Positions 16,994 through 24,942 of a DNA stretch of 64,000 nucleotides are shown in pieces. The first letter of the stretch is position 1. Each line of letters begins with the position of its first letter. The notes beneath the pieces are model-generated. The model ran no database searches. It saw nothing but the letters and a program-made list of their open reading frames with translations, and had not been told where the DNA came from. Origin of the DNA: Pseudo-nitzschia pungens (taxonomy: Eukaryota > Bacillariophyta > Bacillariophyceae > Bacillariales > Bacillariaceae); assembly GCA_037355855.1 (NCBI GenBank), contig CM074763.1:4650001-4714000 (forward strand). The letters run 5' to 3'. Made by a program: the position numbers and the translations under genes.

Positions 16994-19324
16994 CTAACCT
17001 CGGTCGGAGTCGGAAGGGGCGCCGCTGTTGGGGGCAAAAGCGACGACGGCATGCTTGGTGACATACTGCTTGGCCTTTTCCTTGTCGGCAGCGGAGAGTC
17101 CTTTCCAAGTGTGCGCGTGGAAGAACTTGCAGGAGTCACCGTATGTGCACTGGAAGCCCACAAAGCTAGCGCTCATGCAGAGGCGGGTGCCTTTCTTGCC
17201 GAAAGGCTCGTCGTAGCGGGGGCGGGAGGTACCCGAGGTGAGGGTGAAGAGGCCACGGGCTTTGTCTTTGTCGTCGGCTGGCGAGGGGGTGCGGGAGTGG
17301 TCGGCGCGTTGGGGGCCGGTGGTGCCGGACGGGGTATGGCGAGGTTTCTTGCTGTCGCGGGGGTTGTCAGGCTCGTGGGAGGACCGGGAGCGGGCGCGGT
17401 CGGCGACGCGTCTGTGGTTTTCCCACCAGAAGAAAGTCGCGGGAGGGGTAGAGAAAGTATTGAGGTGCTGGCCGTATGTTGCCTGCTCAATGAGTTGGTT
17501 GAGGGCGTTGAAATTGTCGCGAGCACTGACGTAGCCCTTGGAGGGCAATGGGGCATCGGTGGAGACGTGGGTAAGGACTTCCGGGATTTGTGCAAGGACG
17601 AGGACGGCGACCATACCTTCCTGGAGCATGGTGATCATGCTGTGTCGGAGGTGGGGTTGGGTCTGGACCGTGCGTTCGAGCCACGCCGATGTGCGTGGTG
17701 CGGTCATAGTGTTGAGGAGTTGTTCGATGCCTTTGTACAGAACACTTTGTTCGGCGTCTTTGGAGAGGGTGCGGAGGAAGAGGAGGAGGTTGTGGCCGGC
17801 ATAGATCTCATCGTTAGGGTGAGTTTGGGAGCCGTCGATGAAGAGGGTAGTGTTGGTAGTACGGGTGCGTCGACGGGAGTTTTCCTCGTGGAGCGCCTCG
17901 GATTCGTAGGAGCGGACCGATTGGGTCCGGGACTTAAAGGAGTTGCTGTTCGGGGGAACGCGGAGGAGATTGAAGATCGAGAATGCGGTATCGAGGCAGT
18001 CGGCATTGTCTCCAAGCGGGGAGGAGATGACGATGAAGTTGGTGATGACTTTGAGGAGGGTGCGGTCGAACATGCCGCGGGTGATGCGGTTGTAGGTAAG
18101 GGTGTTCTCGGTGTGACATTTGGTTTGCATGCGGGAGAGCTCGCCGTTGAAGATCTCGACCTGTTGGGAAACGTTTTTGTTGTTGAAGATTTCGATAATG
18201 GTAGGGTAGAGTGTGGCGTGGCGTACGGTGAGCGTGGCGCCCTCCCCCTCGATCCGGGCAAGGGCTGCACTCCAGGAGAGTGCCGGTCGAGTGAGGGTGG
18301 TGCGGTCGTCATCGCTGCGCGCGGTGGACGGGGATGTGCCTGTAGTGCGGACAACCTCGGTGAGGAGTGTGCGCATGTCGGCGTGGGTAAATTGTCCCGG
18401 TGGGGGAGGGTCGGTGCGTGGGGTCTCGGGATTGCCGGTGGCAGGGGTAGCCAGGGGTAGGGCAGAGCAGAGGTCGCGTAGGCGGGCGAGGCGGATTCCG
18501 AGTATTAGTGGTTGGGAGGCGTCCACACAGGAGGGGGTAGGGTTGGAAGGTTGTAGGCGGGTCGGGAGTGGGTTGAGGTCGTTCTGTGGGAGTTGGGTGA
18601 GGATGGTGTGGCCGCTTTGTCCTTCTTTGGTCCAATTTTCTTTGTGGAAGAGTTGGTGGTGGGTGTGGAGGCTGTGGCCGGAGTTCTTGGTGTGGAGGAA
18701 ACAGAGGGCTTTCCACCAAGCAGTGAATCCTTCGTCATAGGTGTTGGGAGGGAGGGGTTCGCCGAGACGAGTGCCTGTGGGGATGGCGAGTGTGGCGGGC
18801 CACATGGTAGGGAGGAGGACGAACTGGGGGGTGGTGGCGGCCGTCCCGTCGTGGCCGAGGTCGGTGGGACCAACCTGTGTCTTAGGATCAGTGGCGCTCA
18901 TGAAACTGTCGGGGAGGTGGGTTGGATCGGTCCAGGTTCGGAAAAGTGCGGCGGAGGTTTGGGGGGCAATACCAAGGAAGCTCGTGTGGAAGGAGGACGG
19001 GGGAATGGCGACGAGGGTGTCGGATTGGATGGAGTCGGACGGAATGCCAACGTAGTGAAGGGTGTCGTCATCGGCCGTCCACGCGACGAGGGAGTGGATA
19101 CACTGGAGGACGTGGTGTTCGTCGAGGTATGCGTACCTGGGGTGTAGGGTGTTCAACAAGTTGGAACGGTGGGCGACGTTTGCTGCTTTTCCGAGGGAGA
19201 GGAGGAATGATTTGCGGGTATTGTCGGTGGTGTTGCGGTTGGTCGGTGGGGCGTCGGAGAAATTCAGGAAGCCGGAAGATAGGCAACGCATCTGGAGCTG
19301 GGCGAGTTCCGGGATGGGGGGCAT
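16994..19324 (-). CDS. Gag-like protein of the YR retrotransposon with C-terminal CCCH finger
   Basis: 776-residue ORF, first in the element, with an ATG at 19324. By position it should be the structural (Gag) protein. The body is mixed alpha-type sequence with Thr/Pro-rich linkers and no recognised domain. Near the C-terminus (about 715-745) a cluster CMSASFVGFQC..GDSCKFFHAH gives a C-x9-C-x5-C-x3-H zinc finger. This is the CCCH RNA-binding type, whereas most retroelement Gags have a CCHC knuckle. A charged Arg/Ser/Asp segment (about 640-690) precedes it and could bind nucleic acid. A retroviral-type capsid fold cannot be judged by eye. Confidence 0.75.
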   Translation of the reverse strand: MPPIPELAQLQMRCLSSGFLNFSDAPPTNRNTTDNTRKSFLLSLGKAANVAHRSNLLNTLHPRYAYLDEHHVLQCIHSLVAWTADDDTLHYVGIPSDSIQSDTLVAIPPSSFHTSFLGIAPQTSAALFRTWTDPTHLPDSFMSATDPKTQVGPTDLGHDGTAATTPQFVLLPTMWPATLAIPTGTRLGEPLPPNTYDEGFTAWWKALCFLHTKNSGHSLHTHHQLFHKENWTKEGQSGHTILTQLPQNDLNPLPTRLQPSNPTPSCVDASQPLILGIRLARLRDLCSALPLATPATGNPETPRTDPPPPGQFTHADMRTLLTEVVRTTGTSPSTARSDDDRTTLTRPALSWSAALARIEGEGATLTVRHATLYPTIIEIFNNKNVSQQVEIFNGELSRMQTKCHTENTLTYNRITRGMFDRTLLKVITNFIVISSPLGDNADCLDTAFSIFNLLRVPPNSNSFKSRTQSVRSYESEALHEENSRRRTRTTNTTLFIDGSQTHPNDEIYAGHNLLLFLRTLSKDAEQSVLYKGIEQLLNTMTAPRTSAWLERTVQTQPHLRHSMITMLQEGMVAVLVLAQIPEVLTHVSTDAPLPSKGYVSARDNFNALNQLIEQATYGQHLNTFSTPPATFFWWENHRRVADRARSRSSHEPDNPRDSKKPRHTPSGTTGPQRADHSRTPSPADDKDKARGLFTLTSGTSRPRYDEPFGKKGTRLCMSASFVGFQCTYGDSCKFFHAHTWKGLSAADKEKAKQYVTKHAVVAFAPNSGAPSDSDRG

Positions 19325-19731
19325 GGTGTATGTTCGGGACTTGTTTGTGTGGTTGAATGAGATCGGGTTTGTGAGAGTGGGGGAGTGGATGCGCAGGGGA
19401 GGGGTTGGGTGGGAAGTTGTGGAGTAGCGAGGTTAAGTGTCAGGGAGGGGCTGGCGAGGGAATGTGTCAACGGTTCGATCGCTAGGGGATGTGTTAACGG
19501 TTCGATCGCTCTGGTTGGCGAGGGGTGGTGTCAGGGTTGGTGTCAAAAGTTTGGGGCTGGCGCGCGGGGGTATCTCGGTGTAGGGGATAGGGGAAACCGC
19601 GTTTTTTTGGTTGGCGGGGCGGGTAGTCCGGGGCGGGTGGTCGGCGGGACCGGGTGGCGGGAGTATGGATGGGGTAGCCAACCAGTGGGGAGTCGCGTGG
19701 TGTTGGCGACGGGGTGGGAGTGATCGACAGG

Positions 19732-19806
19732 ATCGTGAGGTGGGAGTGATCGACAGGATCGTGATCGACAGGATCGTGATCGACAGGATCGTGATCGACA
19801 GGATCG
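19732..19806. repeat. 15-bp tandem repeat GATCGACAGGATCGT in element leader
   Basis: Five near-contiguous copies of GATCGACAGGATCGT lie in the untranslated leader between the left repeat and the gag-like ORF. A longer direct repeat with GGTTCGATCGCT lies nearby (19470-19512). It may be part of the element promoter or a packaging region; function is inferred only from position. Confidence 0.7.
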
Positions 19807-20003
19807 GGGTGGTGTTGGGGTGGTTAGTGTGCTGGGGTAGCCAGCAGGGGGGCACGGTGTGGTCCGGGGTTGATCGGCAGGATCGTGAACGGCTGGATCG
19901 GGGGCTGGGGTAGCCAGCGTGCTGGGGTAGCCAGCGTGTGGGCGTGGGTGGTGTTGGTATTGGTGTGTATTGTGTGGAGGTGTATGGCTGGGGAGAAAGG
20001 AAT

Positions 20004-20344
20004 AGTTTTGTTGATCCGCTCCCACAGGGAACAGCACTCCTCATTGTCGTCGGCTTGGTGTTGGCCAAGGGACAATGAGGTGAGCAGATGGGGAAGGCAT
20101 CGTCCCGCACCTCCGTGCCCGATAGCGGCTGCGTACCTTGTGCGGGCACCGCGTTGTGCCCGTCTACGGTACGCGCGCTGTCGGCCCTCTCGTGACACTT
20201 ACCTACCTACCATTGGGACCTTCCTCACATACGTCGTAGTGCTCGTCACGGCGCGCGCGGCAAGTTCACAGGTGGTGCGCGTGGTGGTGCGGGCGTGTCC
20301 CCACCCGCATCCTGCAGTTGCGGTGACCTGTGTCTTGCCCAACA
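20004..20344 (-). repeat. YR element terminal repeat A, outer copy
   Basis: 341 bp, identical by eye to 10433-10773. In element orientation it is the 5' terminus, beginning TGTTGGGCAAGACACAGG. The element ends exactly at 20344, after which flanking DNA ATATCAATAC begins. Confidence 0.92.
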
Positions 20345-20354
20345 ATATCAATAC

Positions 20355-20371
20355 TAGCGATTGGGCACGCT
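20355..20371 (+). repeat. hAT-like left terminal inverted repeat
   Basis: TAGCGATTGGGCACGCT, preceded by the target duplication ATCAATAC at 20347-20354. Confidence 0.85.
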
Positions 20372-20604
20372 GCAAAGTTAGCAAAGCAAATTTTGCTTTT
20401 TGCTTTGCAAAATTTTGCTTTGCCCACGAAAGCAAAAGTTTTGCTCCCACTTTGCTCCAAAACGGATAGATGGACGGACGCTCATTCGCTGGGTGAACGG
20501 AAAAAGGACAGACGCTGTGTTGACGGAAAAAGGACGGACGCTCATTTGCTGGACAGACTCTATTAGTACTTGTAAAGGTGCTATTCAGTGTCCTATTCAG
20601 TTCA

Positions 20605-22060
20605 TGTCAGTGACTCTAGTCATTATTTGTGTGATTCCAGTGTAAATATTCCTCAAACTATGCACGGGCAACAGTATTCAAAAATAAGTATTGAGAAATC
20701 ACCAATAGTTTGGGTGTCACCACTGATTGATTAATATTTAGCCCTGTGCTGTACAATCCGCTAGCTAATACCATCACATCCAATATCTGAGTGACTCTGA
20801 CCATCATTTGTGTGATTCCAGTGTGAATATTCCTCAAACTATGCACAGGCAACAGTATTCAAAAATAAGTATTGAGAAATCAGTGATAGTTTAGATGTCA
20901 CCACTGATTAATTAACATTTGGTCTAACACTGGAGAATTTACTAGAAAATAATGTCAAACTGAATATCTGAGTAACTCTGACCAACATTTGTGTGATTCC
21001 AGTGTGAATATTCCTCAAACTATGCACAGGCAACAGTATTCAAAAATAAGTATTGAGAAATCACCAATAGTTTGGGTGTCACCACTGAATAATTAATATT
21101 TGGTCTAACACTGGAGAATTTACTAGAAAATAATGGTAAACTGAATATCTGAGTGACTCTGACCATCATTTGTGTGATTCCAGTGTGAATATTCCTCAAC
21201 CTATGTATAGGCAAGAGTATTCAAAAAGAAGTATTGAGAAATCAGTGATAGTTTAGATATCATCACTGATTAATTAATATTTGGTCTAACACTGGAGAAT
21301 TTACTAGAAAATAATGGTAAACTGAATATTTGAGTGACTCTGACCATCATTTGTGTGATTCCAGTGTGAATATTCCTCAACCTATGTATAGGCAAGAGTA
21401 TTCAAAAAGAAGTATTGAGAAATCAGTGATAGTTTAGATATCACCACTGATTAATTAATATTTGACCCACTACTGGAGAATCTGCTGAGAAATTCCAACA
21501 AATCAAATATCTGAGTGACTCTGACCATCATTTGTGTGATTCCAGTGTGAATATTCCTCAACCTATGTATAGGCAAGAGTATTCAAAAAGAAGTATTGAG
21601 AAATCAGTGATAGTTTAGATATCACCACTGATTAATTAATATTTGACCCACTACTGGAGAATCTGCTGAGAAATTCCAACAAATCAAATATCTGAGTGAC
21701 TCTGACCATCATTTGTGTGATTCCAGTGTGAATATTCCTCAACCTATGTATAGGCAAGAGTATTCAAAAAGAAATATTGAGAAATCACTAATAGTTTAGA
21801 TGTCACCACTGATTAATTAATATTTGACCCACTACTGGAGAATCTGCTGAGAAATTCCAACAAATCAAATATCTGAGTGATTCTGGTTCATATTTGTATA
21901 ATTCCAGTGTGAATATTTCTCAACTTTTGCATAGGGAGGCTGATTAAAAAAGAATGAATGAACAATCATTCATAGTTAGGATGTCAGCACTGATCATTCA
22001 ATATTCGGCCCAGTACTGGGGAATTGACTAGAAAATCCACATTTGAATGATTCCAGTCTA
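20605..22060. repeat. 181-bp tandem array, about eight copies
   Basis: The phrase GTGATTCCAGTGTGAATATT recurs at 20631, 20812, 20993, 21174, 21355, 21536 and 21717, and in degraded form near 21898 and 22047. The first seven spacings are exactly 181 bp. The middle copies are nearly identical, while the edge copies are diverged, a pattern of unequal crossing-over. Each unit contains CACTGATTAATTAATATTTG-like AT-rich DNA. The length is close to nucleosome spacing. Open frames in it are accidental. Confidence 0.9.
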
Positions 22061-22171
22061 AATATTCCTCAACCCATGCATGGGGGAGCCCATTAAAAAA
22101 GAATAAATAAAAAATTAGTGAAAAATTGGTGATAATGTAGGTAGAGCAAATCAGCGTTACTGGTAAAAAAA

Positions 22172-22240
22172 AGTCCACAAAAGGACTTGAACCTTCAGAG
22201 TCAACTTGTGTGATACCGCCGTATCACACTGGCTACAGCT
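22172..22240 (-). pseudogene. tRNA-Gln-like remnant with Pol III terminator
   Basis: On the minus strand a perfect T-arm GAAGG-TTCAAGT-CCTTT (B-box GGTTCAAGTCC) is followed by a 7-nt acceptor-like strand, then T. An 8-T run, a Pol III terminator, comes next. Upstream CTCTGAA matches a tRNA-Gln(CUG) anticodon loop, but the 3' strand of the anticodon stem and the variable loop are missing. No 5' acceptor strand pairs. A 9-bp hairpin GTGTGATAC...GTATCACAC replaces a normal D-arm region. It is a degraded tRNA or a tRNA-derived SINE fragment, not a working tRNA. Confidence 0.35.
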
Positions 22241-22745
22241 TCAACAAGGTATATGTAGATATATAACTTAAATTATATTCTGCTAGACCCAATAGTATGA
22301 TTATTTATCATCTGTTCATTCCCTAATAGCATATAGCAGTGCTATGGATCATATACTACAGCATACACTATGAACTACTAGTATATTATGCTACAAGCTA
22401 TGCTACCAACTGTCATCATGCTACTGCCTTGGGTAGAGTCAGTAGGTACCACATGCCAACCTTTGCCAGTACCTCATGTGCTGCTGTTATTGCTACTCTT
22501 ATTTTTATTATCATCCCTCCCTTGCTAACAAGCAATCTCTTTCTATTGGCAAGCAATTTTGAAAATTTTTTCGCCTGCGGCAGGCCATCAACCCCCCTTT
22601 CCCCCCATTCTTGGGGGGTTTGGGGAGCTGCGCTCCCCATTTCGGGGTGTGCCCCCATTTTGATTTTGCTTTGCAAAATTTGACTTTGCTCCCCAAAAAG
22701 CAAAAGCAAAAAAAGGCAAAATTTGCTTTGCTCTCAAAAAAACAA

Positions 22746-22762
22746 AGCGTGCCCAATCGCTA
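22746..22762 (-). repeat. hAT-like right terminal inverted repeat
   Basis: Exact reverse complement of 20355-20371, followed by the target duplication ATCAATAC at 22763-22770. Just inside lies a series of short GC-rich palindromes (22570-22720). Confidence 0.85.
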
Positions 22763-22848
22763 ATCAATACCCTGTAATCAGTAAGGTTAACGCACCAGGT
22801 AGACGGGTAGACTACGTGTAGGACCTACGAGTACGTGTACGAGTACGA

Positions 22849-22858
22849 GTAACCTTAC
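22849..22858. promoter_or_regulatory. GTAACCTTAC motif upstream of SNIP1-like gene
   Basis: Exact motif copy 158 bp before the ATG at 23016, preceded by a GTACGAGTACGAGT tract. Confidence 0.42.
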
Positions 22859-23015
22859 TCGTAACGAGCTGTTCCCTTGCAGTGAGACAAAAGACAAAGA
22901 CAACCAGAACCGCAAGGGAACTAGGAACTCCTTGCCATCCATCACGATTGATGATCGGGCATCATTATTATTATTATTATTTCATACAAACTATACTATC
23001 GCAAACCAAGGAACC

Positions 23016-24209
23016 ATGAGTCGAAGAAGCGGGGGCAGTCGCTGGGGGAACAGCAGCAGCAGCAACAGCAACAGCGGAAGCAGCAGTCGAAGCCACCGGA
23101 GGGAGGAACCCTACCGCCGTTCCGACTGGCATCGATCGCGGCACGATCGTCCGCGACAGGAACATCATCCTCATCCTTATCAACAACAGCAACAGCAACA
23201 GCAAAAACGTTCCGTATCCGATGAGGACGCCATGAGGGCCCTGCTATCATCTGCGGAGGAACGAACCCGAGAGCGCGAGGGACGAGGCGGAGACAGAGAT
23301 AGAAACAATCGGGGCAGGGGAGGAAGACGGGACAACCATTACAACAACCATTACAACAACAACAATAATAATAATACCGGCCAATACAACCGAGGAGATC
23401 CGTCCCGATCCCGGTGGGCCGATCGAGGAGAAGGCAGAGACAATAGGAACAACAACGACAGCAACGATCCCAATCGCCGACGAAAACGACCCCTGAATGC
23501 CGAGTACCATCGACCAGACAATGACAATGACGATCGCGGTCCGCACCGAATCGAAGACGAAGACGATCGCCGTCCCAAATCAAACGATACCGAGCCGAAC
23601 GAGAACGACGAAAAGCCCAAGGACCCCCCGGAATTCAAGCCCAATTTCGGCCTCTCGGGGGCCCTCGCCAAGGACCAGAATTCCGGAAACGTCTACAAGG
23701 GGGTCCTGCTCAAGTTCCAGGAACCCCCCGAGGCACGAGCCCCCAACACCCAGTGGCGATTGTACGTCTTCAAGCCCAAGCCCAATGGCGGCGTCAACCA
23801 CAAATCAAAGAACGACAACAACAAAAACAACAACAACAAAAACAACGACAACAACGATCTGGTCGACACGCTCCACATCAGCAAGCAGTCGGCGTACCTC
23901 TTTGGCCGCAATTCCGAGATCGCCGACGTTCCCGTTCTGCATCCCAGCCTGTCGGGACAGCACGCCGTCCTTCAGTATCGGGCGGTCCCATGCGCATCCG
24001 CATCCGCATCCTCGTCGAAGAACGGTGCACCGGTGCGTTCCTGCAAGCCCTACCTGATGGACCTCGAGTCGACCAACGGGACCTTTCTGAACGGGGTCCG
24101 GATCGATCCCGCCCGGTACTACGAGCTGAAAAGGGGGGACGTGCTCAGGTTTGGGGCGTCGACGAGGGAATACGTCCTGCTGACGGAGAACACAACCAGT
24201 GTGAACTGA
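23016..24209 (+). CDS. SNIP1/Pml1/DAWDLE-like FHA-domain splicing factor
   Basis: Predicted 397-residue nuclear protein. The N-terminal half is Arg/Ser/Asn/Gln-rich, RS-like and probably disordered. The C-terminal half (about 215-395) matches the SNIP1 family: NFGLSGALAKD, a GVLLKFQEPPEARAP linker and then the FHA domain. The FHA domain has GR (SAYLFGR), SGQHAVLQYR, DLESTNGTFLNG and a YYELKRGDVLRFG end. FHA domains bind phosphothreonine. SNIP1 (Pml1 in yeast, DAWDLE in plants) works in the RES/spliceosome complex and in small-RNA processing; that role is taken from the family. An Asn/Lys-rich insert splits the linker from the FHA core. ATG at 23016 is preferred over upstream frame because MSRRSGG is a typical RS start. 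It is a single exon. Confidence 0.9.
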   Translation: MSRRSGGSRWGNSSSSNSNSGSSSRSHRREEPYRRSDWHRSRHDRPRQEHHPHPYQQQQQQQQKRSVSDEDAMRALLSSAEERTREREGRGGDRDRNNRGRGGRRDNHYNNHYNNNNNNNTGQYNRGDPSRSRWADRGEGRDNRNNNDSNDPNRRRKRPLNAEYHRPDNDNDDRGPHRIEDEDDRRPKSNDTEPNENDEKPKDPPEFKPNFGLSGALAKDQNSGNVYKGVLLKFQEPPEARAPNTQWRLYVFKPKPNGGVNHKSKNDNNKNNNNKNNDNNDLVDTLHISKQSAYLFGRNSEIADVPVLHPSLSGQHAVLQYRAVPCASASASSSKNGAPVRSCKPYLMDLESTNGTFLNGVRIDPARYYELKRGDVLRFGASTREYVLLTENTTSVN

Positions 24210-24942
24210 ACCGAACTCAACCGAACCGAACCGAACCGAACTCAGCTCACCGCGGCAATGATAGGAACAACAGCAACAACAACGACAGCGACAATAGGAG
24301 CGAAATGGCACGCGATGCGATAATTATGTCAGGACGTTGGACCCAATGCATTGGAAGCGAGGGTCCAACACTCCCAATGAGGGTGAAGGGACGAGACGGG
24401 GACGATGGCACGGAAATATTCCGAAACCACTCGCATCCGCAATACGGAGTGGTTTGCAGCACCGTAGGATTGTTATGATTATTATTACTATTATTCCTAC
24501 AACGTTCCATCTCTGCATCGGATGGGTCTCTTGATTTAAAAAAAAAGATGCAGCCGATCCATCCACTGGGTTGGAGAGACACATCGTTCGATCAAAATCT
24601 GCCGCAATCCGCGTTGAATACTGATGCCGAATCAATACCAATGACGTAGTCGAAAGACTGCGTTTTTTGCCATATTATGATGTTATGAATCTCTTGTTAT
24701 TATTATTATTATTTATGTATGTGCCATTCTTGTTTCTACCCCTAGCATTTCGTGCTGCCAAATACAATACGGTACGGTACAACACACCAAAACAATACGA
24801 TCCTCCTTCGCTCTCATCCCGCACAGGAACCGTCACGTACCGGTCCCTCCAACAGCAATCATCCCTTTGTTGCTGATTCGATATTGGTGTACTCGTAGAT
24901 GGTAGTAGCAGTAGTAGTAGTAGTAGTAGTAGAGCGGTACTT
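24210..24942. other. Gene-free convergent spacer
   Basis: The 3' ends of the SNIP1-like and DUF4116 genes face each other. The spacer holds CCGAA repeats directly after the SNIP1-like stop, AT-rich DNA and a short AGT microsatellite (about 24904-24932). No supported gene was seen. Confidence 0.55.

Larger units (their letters stand above)
10140..20344 (-). mobile_element. Complete tyrosine-recombinase (DIRS/Ngaro-like) retrotransposon
   Basis: A 10.2-kb element read on the minus strand. In element order it has a left repeat (20344-20004), a gag-like ORF, RT/RNase H, a tyrosine recombinase and an unknown ORF. It ends with 11051-10774, 10773-10433 and 10417-10140. Block 10433-10773 is identical by eye to 20004-20344, and block 10140-10417 is identical to 10774-11051. 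The order A-ORFs-B-A-B is the split-direct-repeat layout known for Ngaro and PAT-like YR retrotransposons, in which the inner B/A junction matches the circular intermediate. There is no target site duplication: the flanks end ACGATCG and begin ATATCAATAC. Identical repeats and open ORFs indicate a recent insertion. No integrase or protease domain was recognised. Placement among DIRS, Ngaro and PAT is inferred from architecture and needs a phylogeny. Confidence 0.88.
20355..22762. mobile_element. Non-autonomous hAT-like DNA transposon (2.4 kb)
   Basis: 17-bp perfect terminal inverted repeats TAGCGATTGGGCACGCT (20355-20371 and 22746-22762) are flanked by an 8-bp direct repeat ATCAATAC (20347-20354 and 22763-22770). 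An 8-bp duplication and TIRs fitting the YARNG start are hAT superfamily traits. Subterminal regions on both sides are rich in TTTGCTTTG-like motifs. No transposase frame is present; the interior is a 181-bp tandem array plus a tRNA-like segment. It would have to be mobilised by a transposase elsewhere. The left end lies 10 bp from the YR retrotransposon terminus, so the target was its immediate flank. Confidence 0.82.

Noticed and set aside
20605..22060. CRISPR-like array
   Set aside because: Repeat units are contiguous 181-bp tandems with no unique spacers, inside a eukaryotic DNA transposon.
22339..22683. Plus-strand 114-codon frame inside the hAT-like element
   Set aside because: It crosses the palindrome series, has no transposase motif and its hydrophobic content comes from AT-rich DNA.
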